Below are positions 25,678-33,628 of a stretch of 47,297 nt of DNA, piece after piece. The first letter of the stretch is position 1. The number at the start of each line of letters is the position of its first letter. The stretch comes from Clostridiaceae bacterium (GTDB taxonomy: Bacteria; Bacillota; Clostridia; Peptostreptococcales; Natronincolaceae). Position numbers and translations under genes: made by a program. The stretch is taken from the NCBI GenBank assembly GCA_018432235.1, contig JAHDLO010000036.1:1-47297 (forward strand). Direction: 5' to 3'. Below the pieces are notes generated by a model, which had not been told where the DNA came from, ran no database searches, and saw nothing but the letters and a program-made list of their open reading frames with translations.

Positions 25678-26639
25678 GCTGCCACCTGCTTTCTCTTCTT
25701 GTAGCCCTCGTAATATTTAAAGCCTGCATCCATTATTGGAGCAAAGGCATTCATAATCAGGACGGCAAACATTGCGCCTCCCACAAATATGCCAAAGGTT
25801 CTGATTGCAGTTGCGATAACTCCGATCAATAAGCCATATAGCCATTTTGCAGTGTTATTTTTGGGTGCAGTTATGGGCTCAGTAATAAAGAAGACGGCGG
25901 CAAACAAAAATCCCCCAGAAAAAAGACTAAATAATGGGCTTGGAAAGCTGCCCGGGTTAGTCATATATAAAATTGTATTAAGTCCTGTAAAGCCTATAAC
26001 TGATGAAGCCATCAGCTGCCAGTCAGCAGTCTTAGTATAAATGAGATAAATAGCGGCTATGATAATTAATAGTCCACTGGTTTCACCTAAAGAGCCTGAG
26101 ATATTTCCCATAAAAAGCTTTTCAAAAGGCAGGGCTACACCGGTATTGCGTAAAATCAGCATTGGCGTAGACTGTGATACTGTGTCTATAGCTGGGGTCA
26201 TATAGCTACCTAAAGCTCCGGGAAAGCTTGAAGCCGCTACGTTCCATTTGACCGTCAGGTATTCCGGAAAGCACACATAAAGAAAGGTTCTGGCGGCCAA
26301 TGCGGGATTAAAAACATTAAAGCCAAAGCCTCCAAAAACCTCCTTTGCAAAGGCTATACCAAACACAATACCTATAATAGCAACCCAAAAGGGTGTAGCT
26401 ACAGGAAGGGTGAGGGTAAAGAGGACACAGGAAACCAATACAGCCTCACTAACAGGCTTGTTTAAGCGTTTTTCAAAAATATATTCGGTGAGAACACCAA
26501 AGACTGTTACCACCCCCATTAGGACAAGGGTACGCCAGCCAAAAAAATACACCGCCCCCAGAATTATGGGGATTAGGCTAATTAATAATTTTTGCATAAG
26601 CTTTTGCTTCATAAAATATTTTCTATAAATTTTCTTCAT
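25674..26639 (-). CDS. nqrB: NqrB-like membrane subunit, short form
   Basis: A 321-residue polytopic membrane protein, first gene of the operon. KEVFGGFGFNVFNPALAART is the NqrB/RnfD signature and favours NqrB. The flavin-attachment region reads IDTVSQSTPMLI with a Thr in the expected place, though the usual SGAT is altered to SQST. It is roughly 90 residues shorter than typical NqrB and appears to lack the long cytoplasmic N-terminus, which fits the absence of nqrA. No nqrA-like gene precedes it: upstream are a 230 bp AT-rich gap and a tRNA gene. Confidence 0.88.
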   Translation of the reverse strand: MKKIYRKYFMKQKLMQKLLISLIPIILGAVYFFGWRTLVLMGVVTVFGVLTEYIFEKRLNKPVSEAVLVSCVLFTLTLPVATPFWVAIIGIVFGIAFAKEVFGGFGFNVFNPALAARTFLYVCFPEYLTVKWNVAASSFPGALGSYMTPAIDTVSQSTPMLILRNTGVALPFEKLFMGNISGSLGETSGLLIIIAAIYLIYTKTADWQLMASSVIGFTGLNTILYMTNPGSFPSPLFSLFSGGFLFAAVFFITEPITAPKNNTAKWLYGLLIGVIATAIRTFGIFVGGAMFAVLIMNAFAPIMDAGFKYYEGYKKRKQVAA

Positions 26640-26870
26640 ACATTGCCCCCCTAAATTAATGCAAGTTAATTATTTAGTACCCACAGCAGCAAATTTCAAA
26701 ACATTAAAGATGGCACTTATACAGGATACATTACTATAATAATATCAAAATATTTTGTAAAATAAAAATTTTTTAAAAGGCTACATTAATATATAGAATG
26801 AGGTGAATATAATATGCAAAATAAATCTTGAAATTATCAACTAAAGATGGTAATATAAATAAGTAAATGC

Positions 26871-26946
26871 GGGCAATTAACTCAGCTGGTAGAGTGTCTC
26901 CTTGACGTGGAGGAAGTCAGGGGTTCGAGTCCCTTATTGCCCACCA
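26871..26946 (+). tRNA. tRNA-Val (anticodon GAC)
   Basis: Acceptor stem GGGCAAT pairs with ATTGCCC; the D-arm is CTCA...GAGT; the anticodon arm TCTCC/GGAGG encloses loop TTGACGT with anticodon GAC (Val); the T-arm contains GGTTCGAGTCC. CCA is encoded at 26944-26946. Confidence 0.95.
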
Positions 26947-26955
26947 CACATAGTG

Positions 26956-26990
26956 AAAAAAAACCCTTGGAATCCAAGGGTTTTTTTTGA
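26956..26990 (+). terminator. terminator after tRNA-Val
   Basis: ACCCTTGG pairs with CCAAGGGT around a 3-nt AAT loop, flanked by an A-run and a run of eight T. It begins 10 bp after the tRNA. Confidence 0.9.
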
Positions 26991-27007
26991 CTGTCAGGGT
27001 CAGGTAG

Positions 27008-27062
27008 AAAAACCGCAACTGATTTTTATCACCTTAATGATAAAAATCAAATGCGGTTTTTT
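27008..27062 (+). terminator. second long hairpin downstream of the tRNA
   Basis: AAAAACCGCA and TGCGGTTTTTT form the base, and GATTTTTATCA with TGATAAAAATC the upper stem, with a short CCTTAA loop. It ends in T-run form. It is unclear which transcript it ends, since the tRNA already has a terminator 20 bp upstream. Confidence 0.65.
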
Positions 27063-27395
27063 ATTATTTGTAGAAGGAATGAAGTTAACCTGTTAAAATG
27101 CAGCTAGCAGCTTCGTAAATCTCACTATGCTATGGTTCTCTTTGAATAATAGGCAAGTAAACTAGTGTCTCGTCGCAGTTAAAACATAGGTTAGGCCTTG
27201 AGGAAAAATCCTTTAGATGGCTATAGTATCAGTGAAATATTAATGAGATTTGACCAAATTATGAAAATGTTTTGCGAAAAAGTGAAAAATTGTTACAAGA
27301 ACAGGAAAATTGCTGCAACACTAGAAGATATCCTTTATAATGAGTGTAGATTTGACATTCGTCAGAAATAGTTTAGAAGACTAGGAGGTAAAAAA
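27063..27395. other. 333 bp non-coding leader before the six-domain NlpC/P60 gene
   Basis: I see no gene or recognisable riboswitch here. A TATAAT at 27336-27341 is a plausible -10 box for the following gene, without a convincing -35. AGGAGG at 27382-27387 is the ribosome site. Confidence 0.4.
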
Positions 27396-29756
27396 ATGAA
27401 CCTATTAAAAAAACAAAATACCATCTGGCTAGCCCTATTGATTATGTTAAATTCTGTAGTCCTAGCTTACGGTTATAATCATGAGACTGAAATTCAGACG
27501 GTTTTAATTGCAGAAAGCTTAATAGGCAAACCTTTTAAAGAAGGAGGAAATACACCAAAGGGAGGATTTAACAGCTCTGGGTTTATTCAGTATATATTTA
27601 AAGAGGGAAAAAATATATGCCTTCCTGGATTGTCTTCACAGTTGTGGAAACTGGGTGAACATTTAGAACGTAGTGAAATACAACCTGGAGATGTTGTTTT
27701 CTTTATCGGAAGCAGCAACCTAATACCGACAATATATAAAGGTGATGATATCGTCATCGGTGTATCAACAAATGAAGGTGTAGGAGAAAGGAATATAGAA
27801 GAAGATTCCTATTGGAAGGATCGGTATAAAGGTGCAAGGCGATATACAAATATAGCTGACCAATTAAATCCTGCCGCCGTAAAAGCCCTGGAAACGGTAG
27901 GATCACCTTATAAGCTGGGAGGTAATAATCCAGATGGCTTTGATCATTCAGGCTTTGTTCAATACGTCTTTAGTGAAGTAAATAAATTGGATTTTCCAAG
28001 AACAGCGAACGAACAATGGCGAGCAGGGATGAAAATAGATACGCTTAATCTCGAATCTGGTGATGTTCTATTCTTTCAAGGCAGCAATGCACTTCTGCCA
28101 GGGATTCATATAGAAAATGGCATTTTTGCTATTGTTACTAGTGACGGGGTTGCTGTAGTAGACCTTGAAACAAATGATTATTGGAAATCCAGGTTGCTGG
28201 GAGCAAGACGATTTACTAAGTATATTATTGAAGAATCGCTCGTAAGCAATCCCATTGTAAAAAAGGCAAGGGACCTGCTTGGAACGCCCTATAACCCGGT
28301 AGGTAAATCACCAAGCGAAGGCTTCAATACCACCAATTTTGCACGTTATGTTTTTAACGGCGTCCTAGGCATACACCTGTCTGTCTTTTCTGATAGAATA
28401 TATGAAATCGGTGAAGCCATTGCTAAAGAAGATCTTCAAGCCGGAGACCTAGTGTTTTTCCAGGGAAGCAGTCTTATACCTGGTATTTATAAAGGAAATG
28501 GCATATTTATAGTTCAAACAACGGAAGGCGTTGAAGAAAGGGATATCGAGAGCGCGTATTGGTCGAGCATTTATAAAGGTGCAAAACGGCTAACGGAGGC
28601 AGATATAACTTATTCTCAGCCTGAAAGCTATAGGGAACATGAGAACCCAATCATACGGGAAGCAATGAAATATATAGGAACTCCGTATTTGTTAGGCGGC
28701 GAGTCAATCGATGGTTTTGACTGTTCTTATTTAGTTCAGACAGTTTTTAGAGATGCTAAGAGTATTTATTTGCCTCGCATAACTTATAAACAAGTTGAAG
28801 TGGGCGAAACCATCGATTTTGAAAACAAGCGTCCAGGAGACGTGATTTATTTTCAAGGGAAATGGCAGCAGGAAGGGAAAATACATCATACTGCAATTTA
28901 TCTGGGAAACAATTATGTCATCCATGCATCTGGCGACGAAGGTATGACTACAATCAGCTACTTTGGTCAATCTTTGATGGATCGATTTATGAAAGTAAAG
29001 CGTTTTGACTCCCTTAACTTGAGGTTTGATTCCAAAGTAGTTGAAGAAGCATATAAAACTCTGGGAGCGCCTTACTTAGTAGGGGGAAATACTCTGGAAG
29101 GCTTTGATTACTCCGGGTATATACAATACGTGATAAAAGCAGGCTTAGATATTGATCTTCCGAGATATTCATTTCAACAATGGGCTCTTGGAAAAGAAAT
29201 AGAAAGGGAGGACTTAAGGATTGGAGATGTTCTATTCTTCGAAGGATCCGACAAGGTGTTGCTACCAGGATTATATATTGGAAGTGACCAGTATATTATC
29301 GTAACAGAATTTGAAGGTGTAGCGATTCGTAATCTAAATATCTCAGATAGTTATTGGAGTTCACGATATGTTGGGGCAAGACGATATGAAAAAATCGAAA
29401 ATATTCATTCTGCTGTCATTATGGCTAAAGCATATATTGATGCTTCATTTGAAAACTACACAACAGCGCAATTTCTCCAAAAGGTATTCCATGAAGCACA
29501 GGATATACATTTACAATTACCCGCTACTGCCCATGAGCAATGGCATTTAGGTCAAGCGATTTTACCTGAGGCACTCCAGGAAGGAGATATTGTGTTTTTT
29601 AAAAGTGATTTATCCGAAGATATACCATCGATGACAGGTATATATGCAGGGGAAGGTTTCTTTATTATACATACAAGCACAGGTGTAAAAGAAAGAAACT
29701 TAAGATATCATGAGTATTGGAGTGAACGATACTTGGGAGCAAGACAACTACTATAA
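27396..29756 (+). CDS. secreted protein with six tandem NlpC/P60 domains, one catalytically intact
   Basis: A 786-residue exported protein (signal peptide about 1-25) built from six NlpC/P60-like (C40 peptidase) units of about 125 residues. The unit boundaries are marked by repeating GTPY/GxPF, GDVxFFxGS and YWxxRYxGARR motifs. At the catalytic Cys position the units have Ser60, His184, Thr312, Cys443, Tyr572 and Thr690. Only the fourth unit has Cys (GFDCSYLVQTVF) and the catalytic His (KIHHTAIYLG, His498, with YVIHASG). The other five have lost both, so they are probably binding or structural modules around one peptidoglycan endopeptidase. No SH3 or LysM domain is visible. ATG 27396 follows AGGAGG by 8 nt. 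Confidence 0.9.
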   Translation: MNLLKKQNTIWLALLIMLNSVVLAYGYNHETEIQTVLIAESLIGKPFKEGGNTPKGGFNSSGFIQYIFKEGKNICLPGLSSQLWKLGEHLERSEIQPGDVVFFIGSSNLIPTIYKGDDIVIGVSTNEGVGERNIEEDSYWKDRYKGARRYTNIADQLNPAAVKALETVGSPYKLGGNNPDGFDHSGFVQYVFSEVNKLDFPRTANEQWRAGMKIDTLNLESGDVLFFQGSNALLPGIHIENGIFAIVTSDGVAVVDLETNDYWKSRLLGARRFTKYIIEESLVSNPIVKKARDLLGTPYNPVGKSPSEGFNTTNFARYVFNGVLGIHLSVFSDRIYEIGEAIAKEDLQAGDLVFFQGSSLIPGIYKGNGIFIVQTTEGVEERDIESAYWSSIYKGAKRLTEADITYSQPESYREHENPIIREAMKYIGTPYLLGGESIDGFDCSYLVQTVFRDAKSIYLPRITYKQVEVGETIDFENKRPGDVIYFQGKWQQEGKIHHTAIYLGNNYVIHASGDEGMTTISYFGQSLMDRFMKVKRFDSLNLRFDSKVVEEAYKTLGAPYLVGGNTLEGFDYSGYIQYVIKAGLDIDLPRYSFQQWALGKEIEREDLRIGDVLFFEGSDKVLLPGLYIGSDQYIIVTEFEGVAIRNLNISDSYWSSRYVGARRYEKIENIHSAVIMAKAYIDASFENYTTAQFLQKVFHEAQDIHLQLPATAHEQWHLGQAILPEALQEGDIVFFKSDLSEDIPSMTGIYAGEGFFIIHTSTGVKERNLRYHEYWSERYLGARQLL

Positions 29757-29856
29757 TCGCATTAATCTAACCAGATTGAGGCAAAACCCCGGCTCTTTTC
29801 TTAACCTAAATGAAGTGATGTGGCATCTTTTTTGACCAAGTTTTCCAATAGATATA

Positions 29857-29900
29857 AGAAGAAAGGCATTCAGAAAACAACTCTGAGACCTTTCTTTTTT
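29857..29900 (+). terminator. terminator after the NlpC/P60 gene
   Basis: AAGAAAGG with inner TCAGA pairs with TCTGA and CCTTTCTT, followed by a T-run. Confidence 0.75.
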
Positions 29901-30028
29901 CATTTTTATAGAATCTTCATTTAAATTTATAAATTATTAACAAATCTTTTATTACCAGTTAAACATTTCCTTATATAATAGAAAATAGCAACAGAGGAAT
30001 TTATACCAATTACTAGGAGGAAATGAAG

Positions 30029-31357
30029 ATGGATGAAGCTATAATAGAGGAGAAAACTGGATTTTTTACGAGCTTTATGAAAAGAAGGGTAAAGCTGCAG
30101 CTGAAGCTGACAGTAGTTATGGTGGCTTTGGTTTTTGTGATACTAGCTTTGTGGACAAACTTTACCACGATTTATAATAGCTATTTGATTAAATTTGTTG
30201 ATATAAGATTTTTTAACCATGTTAGAGCGTTGGTCAGTATAGTTTTCGGTGCTGTAGGAGCAGGCTTCATCGTAAGGGTATTTATCAAAACACCATTGAA
30301 GGCTTTGGAGGAGCTGGCTAATAACCTTAACAATAACGACTACAGCAAGGAGATAAGAATTAATACCAAGGACGAATTTGAGACACTGGCAGATTCTTTG
30401 AATTTAGCCATAGCCAATACCAGAAATATATTAATGGATACTACAAATACCTCTAGGAGGCTGGAGAGCTCCAGTCAGGAGGTTTTAAGCAAAGCCAACG
30501 GAACCGTTAAGCAAATACATATTACAAACGTAAGGCTACAGGAAATATCCGGCGGGATGCAGGAAAATAGCGCTGCCATCGAGGAAATAACAGCTGCAAC
30601 AGAGGAAATAGTTTCTTCAACTAAGGGCTTTGTATTGAAGGCAAAGGAAGGTCAGGGCTTTGCAGAAAACATGAAGCTGCGCTCAAGTGAGATAAACCAC
30701 AAGGCCGAGGAGTCAACAAGGCTTTCGAGAAGCATCTATGAGGAAAAGCAAAAAAATATACTGGAGGCCATTGAAAAAGGCAAGGTGGTATCAGAAATAA
30801 ACCAGATGTCGGCCTTTATCAGCGGAATTGCAGAACAAATCAATTTGTTGGCTCTAAATGCAACCATTGAAGCGGCAAGGGCCGGGGAGCAGGGTAGGGG
30901 ATTTGCCGTAGTTGCAGAGGAGATAAGGAAGCTGGCGGAAGAGTCAAAGAATACAGTTTCAGATATTCAAAAAACCATCACAGCTACGCAAGAGGCCTTT
31001 AAGCTGATATCCGACAACTCTGAGGAAATACTGCGATTCATCATTGACAAAGTAGGAGCGGATTACAAGCTGTTGTCTGACAGCAGCCTTCAGTACACCG
31101 AGGATGCAGATGAAATCAATCAGCTGATCAGCAGCTTTTTATTAAATAGTGAAGAAATACTTATGGCTTTTGAAAATATCAATCAAGCAGTGACCTCTGT
31201 AGCTGCTACTGTCGAATCGGGAGCTGTAAAAGCCAATGATATTGCCAAAGAGGTCAATGAAATAAGTAAGGACACCGATATCGTAGCACAGGTGGCCAGA
31301 GGTCAAAAACAGCTGGCTGATGAGCTGGCACAGAATACCCACAGATTTAAGGTATAA
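30029..31357 (+). CDS. methyl-accepting chemotaxis-type signal transducer without a large sensor domain
   Basis: A 442-residue membrane transducer. Two transmembrane segments (about VVMVALVFVILALW and LVSIVFGAVGAGFIV) are separated by only about 20 residues, so there is no sizeable extracellular sensor. A HAMP domain (about 85-140, KTPLKALEELANNLNNNDYS) is followed by a coiled-coil signalling domain with the CheA/CheW-contact hairpin EQINLLALNATIEAARAGEQ-GRGFAVVAEEIRKLA. ATG 30029 follows AGGAGG by 8 nt; ATG 30023 is too close. No che genes are nearby, so it may sense membrane state or be non-chemotactic. Confidence 0.88.
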   Translation: MDEAIIEEKTGFFTSFMKRRVKLQLKLTVVMVALVFVILALWTNFTTIYNSYLIKFVDIRFFNHVRALVSIVFGAVGAGFIVRVFIKTPLKALEELANNLNNNDYSKEIRINTKDEFETLADSLNLAIANTRNILMDTTNTSRRLESSSQEVLSKANGTVKQIHITNVRLQEISGGMQENSAAIEEITAATEEIVSSTKGFVLKAKEGQGFAENMKLRSSEINHKAEESTRLSRSIYEEKQKNILEAIEKGKVVSEINQMSAFISGIAEQINLLALNATIEAARAGEQGRGFAVVAEEIRKLAEESKNTVSDIQKTITATQEAFKLISDNSEEILRFIIDKVGADYKLLSDSSLQYTEDADEINQLISSFLLNSEEILMAFENINQAVTSVAATVESGAVKANDIAKEVNEISKDTDIVAQVARGQKQLADELAQNTHRFKV

Positions 31358-31364
31358 AAATATA

Positions 31365-31429
31365 ATGGGAATACGATGATTTATTGGTATAAAAGGGGGA
31401 CTAAAATACCGAAATCATTGTATTCCCAT
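31365..31429. terminator. long imperfect hairpin between convergent genes
   Basis: ATGGGAATAC-ATGATTT-TGGTAT on the left pairs with ATACC-AAATCAT-GTATTCCCAT on the right, about 23 bp of stem. It lies between the transducer gene and the convergent NlpC/P60 gene. It lacks a strong T-run, so it could be a terminator or a small palindromic repeat. Confidence 0.5.
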
Positions 31430-31480
31430 ATAGCTATATTATTTACAGATAAGTTTGTTTTATACATATATATTAAATTT

Positions 31481-31897
31481 TTATTTGAATCGTAAAGCGC
31501 CTCTAAATCTTCTGCCCCAGAGCCTATCCAAAGGGCTTATGGTGAAGCCTGTTTTAGGGCTCATATGAGCGAATTCATAATTATTAATCATGATACCGGT
31601 GTGGGTTATGATATTGTGGCTAATAGCAAAATAGACCAGATCCAGAGGCTTTAACTCATATATGGAAACGGGTGTTCCTCCCATGGTTCGAATGCCCCTA
31701 ATATATCTTTCTGGGTCGGTTTTATACCAATCCTCATGTATTGGCTCTCCATCGTCGCTTGGCATATATATGCCAAATTCTTTATAGAAGAGTATTATAA
31801 ATCCGAGGCAGTCAACACCATTCTCTAGAGAACGCCCATTGTGGATAAAGGGTATATTGGTATATCTGCTGATTAACCGCTGAAGCTTTTCTTGCAT
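31481..31897 (-). CDS. small NlpC/P60-family cysteine peptidase-like protein
   Basis: A 138-residue single-domain C40-type protein with the catalytic Cys in NGVDCLGFIILFYKE and His in NIITHTGIMINNYEFAH, so the active site looks complete. It has no signal peptide, so it may act in the cytoplasm, as phage-tail-type NlpC proteins or amidases do. The start at 31897 (MQEKLQRL) is preferred because GGAGGA lies 7 nt upstream; an in-frame ATG at 31912 would add MEEAI. Confidence 0.75.
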   Translation of the reverse strand: MQEKLQRLISRYTNIPFIHNGRSLENGVDCLGFIILFYKEFGIYMPSDDGEPIHEDWYKTDPERYIRGIRTMGGTPVSIYELKPLDLVYFAISHNIITHTGIMINNYEFAHMSPKTGFTISPLDRLWGRRFRGALRFK

Positions 31898-31957
31898 TAT
31901 GGCTTCCTCCATCCATATACTACTCCCTTCGGAAAGAAATTTTTTGATTCCTGTAGT

Positions 31958-32026
31958 AATATCATATGAAGTTAGTAAATTTTAGTGCTTAGGCACTCAC
32001 TATAGCTCGGTATATTTCATATGATA
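31958..32026. repeat. 12 bp inverted repeat enclosing a small hairpin
   Basis: ATATCATATGAA (31958-31969) and TTCATATGATAT (32015-32026) are perfect inverted copies. Between them AGTGC (31983-31987) pairs with GCACT (31992-31996). It lies between the divergent NlpC/P60 gene and the tiny Gly/Cys-rich gene. It may be an operator pair, an RNA structure or a short mobile remnant. Confidence 0.5.
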
Positions 32027-32108
32027 TATCAGGGAAAAACTGAGGTTAGCGCCTTAGGATAAACTTAGAGAAGAAAAATCTTATAAGTAGTGAATCGGGG
32101 TGTAATAT

Positions 32109-32225
32109 ATGGGCTACGGATTCGGAGATGGATTATTTGGGTGTGGAAGCAATTGGATAATCTGGTTGGTATTAATAATTTGCTTGTGCAGTTGGGGAGG
32201 AAGAAGAGGCGGCTGCGGCTGCTAG
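32109..32225 (+). CDS. 38-residue Gly/Cys-rich hydrophobic peptide
   Basis: A short open frame encoding MGYGFGDGLFGCGSNW, then a hydrophobic stretch (IIWLVLIICLCSW) and a basic Gly/Cys tail (GGRRGGCGC). GGGGTG lies 6 nt before the ATG and a strong terminator follows 24 bp after the stop, so it is a self-contained unit. Composition resembles the small glycine-rich YjcZ-type sporulation peptides of Bacilli, but it is not a clear match. Confidence 0.6.
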   Translation: MGYGFGDGLFGCGSNWIIWLVLIICLCSWGGRRGGCGC

Positions 32226-32248
32226 TTAAATAGAATACATGCATAACA

Positions 32249-32281
32249 AAATGCCCTTCGGTTAATATCGAGGGGCATTTC
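32249..32281 (+). terminator. terminator after the small Gly/Cys-rich gene
   Basis: AAATGCCC-TCGG pairs with CGA-GGGCATTT, followed by a short T-tract. Confidence 0.8.
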
Positions 32282-32426
32282 TTTATCTAATTTCGTACTA
32301 TATATTTTTCTTTGGGTACCGTTGTGATATACTAGGTCTAATAATGGCGAGTAGTATATTTATACATATCAGCACCCTGTATTTTCATCTTACAAGGTAC
32401 AAGCATCAAGGATGGAGGTCGAAAAA

Positions 32427-33578
32427 GTGAATTATTTTTCAAGTAATGTGGAAAAGATACAGATATCTGGTATCAGAAGGTTTTTTAATAAGGTGGCTCA
32501 ATATCCTGAGGCTATTTCCCTAACGGTGGGACAGCCGGATTTTAAGGTGCCGAAGGAGATAAAAAGGGCCATGATAGAGGCTCTGGAGAAGGATATGACG
32601 GGGTACACTTCGAATATCGGCATAATAGAATTAAGAACAGCTATATCAGAGTATCTAAAGGGCTTTGATATATGCTATAGTCCCGATGAAATCTGTATAA
32701 CCGTAGGGGGAAGTGAGGGTATTCTGGCAGTAATGATGGCACTATTGAACCCTGGAGACAGGGTGCTGATGCCTGAAATTGCATATCCTGCCTATGACAG
32801 CTGTGTCAAATTGGTTGATGGTATTTCTATTGCATATCCCTTGAAGGCGGATTTCTCTATGGACTTTGAAGCGCTTGAGAAGCTAATCATAACCCATGAG
32901 CCGAAGGTATTGGTGGTTTCTTATCCCTCTAATCCCACCGGTGATACCCTGTCCAAGGAAAATAGAGATCGGCTGTATCAGCTGATTAAGGATAAGCAAA
33001 TTATTGTTTTGAGCGATGAGATGTATAGTGCTTTAAGCTTTGAGGAGGTGTATTATTCCCTTGCTCAAATTGAGGATATCAAAGATAGGATCATAGTGGT
33101 GGGAGGCTTCTCCAAGACTTTCTCTATGACAGGTCTTAGAATAGGGTATCTGTGTGCCGCGCCATACCTGATGGAGCAAATAATCAAGATACATCAATAT
33201 AATGTAACCTGCGCACCATCAATAGTACAGTGGGGAGCATATAAAGGAATAACCGACTGTCTTGCAGAAGCAGAGGAGATGAAGCAGGAGTTTATAAAGA
33301 GAAGAGACTATGTGTACAAACGGCTTGTAAAGCTGGGCTTTGACGTTAATTATCCCAAGGGGGCATTTTATATCTTCCCTTCCATAAAAAGCTTTGGTAT
33401 CAGCAGTGAGGAATTCTGTGAAAGACTACTAAGGGAGGGGCAGGTAGCGGTAGTTCCCGGCTCTGCCTTTGGAGATGGGGGAGAGGGCTACATTAGAATA
33501 TCCTTCGCCTATAGCATGAAGCAGCTGGAAGAGGGCTTAAACAGGCTGGAAGGATGGATTCAGCAGTTTAATAAGTAA
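32427..33578 (+). CDS. class I/II PLP aminotransferase, PatA-like
   Basis: A 383-residue fold-type I aminotransferase. Visible motifs are LTVGQPDFKVPKEI, the TGYTSNIGIIELRTAI region, SYPSNPTGDTL, the PLP lysine in VGGFSKTFSMTGLRIGYL and the C-terminal substrate Arg in GYIRISFAY. The sequence type resembles PatA, the N-acetyl-diaminopimelate aminotransferase, but aspartate or aromatic aminotransferase roles are possible. GTG at 32427 lies 7 nt after GGAGGT, whereas the in-frame ATG at 32412 overlaps that site. If PatA, it would supply a step missing from the lysine operon. Confidence 0.82.
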   Translation: MNYFSSNVEKIQISGIRRFFNKVAQYPEAISLTVGQPDFKVPKEIKRAMIEALEKDMTGYTSNIGIIELRTAISEYLKGFDICYSPDEICITVGGSEGILAVMMALLNPGDRVLMPEIAYPAYDSCVKLVDGISIAYPLKADFSMDFEALEKLIITHEPKVLVVSYPSNPTGDTLSKENRDRLYQLIKDKQIIVLSDEMYSALSFEEVYYSLAQIEDIKDRIIVVGGFSKTFSMTGLRIGYLCAAPYLMEQIIKIHQYNVTCAPSIVQWGAYKGITDCLAEAEEMKQEFIKRRDYVYKRLVKLGFDVNYPKGAFYIFPSIKSFGISSEEFCERLLREGQVAVVPGSAFGDGGEGYIRISFAYSMKQLEEGLNRLEGWIQQFNK

Positions 33579-33581
33579 CAA

Positions 33582-33618
33582 TAAATCCCCTGGGTATTGA
33601 GCCTCAGGGGACTTATTT
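33582..33618. terminator. bidirectional terminator
   Basis: AAATCCCCTG pairs with CAGGGGACTTATTT-type sequence around TATTGAG, lying between two convergent genes. Confidence 0.8.
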
Positions 33619-33628
33619 CAACATCAAA

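Noticed and set aside
27063..27395. A possible riboswitch in the long leader before the six-domain NlpC/P60 gene
   Set aside because: I could not match any conserved aptamer core (c-di-GMP, c-di-AMP, T-box or others) and saw no attenuator directly before the gene.
32340..32375. GAGTAGTATATTTATACA resembles an end of the palindromic element family
   Set aside because: The match is short and breaks off before the AAAGT of the inverted end; no second arm is present.
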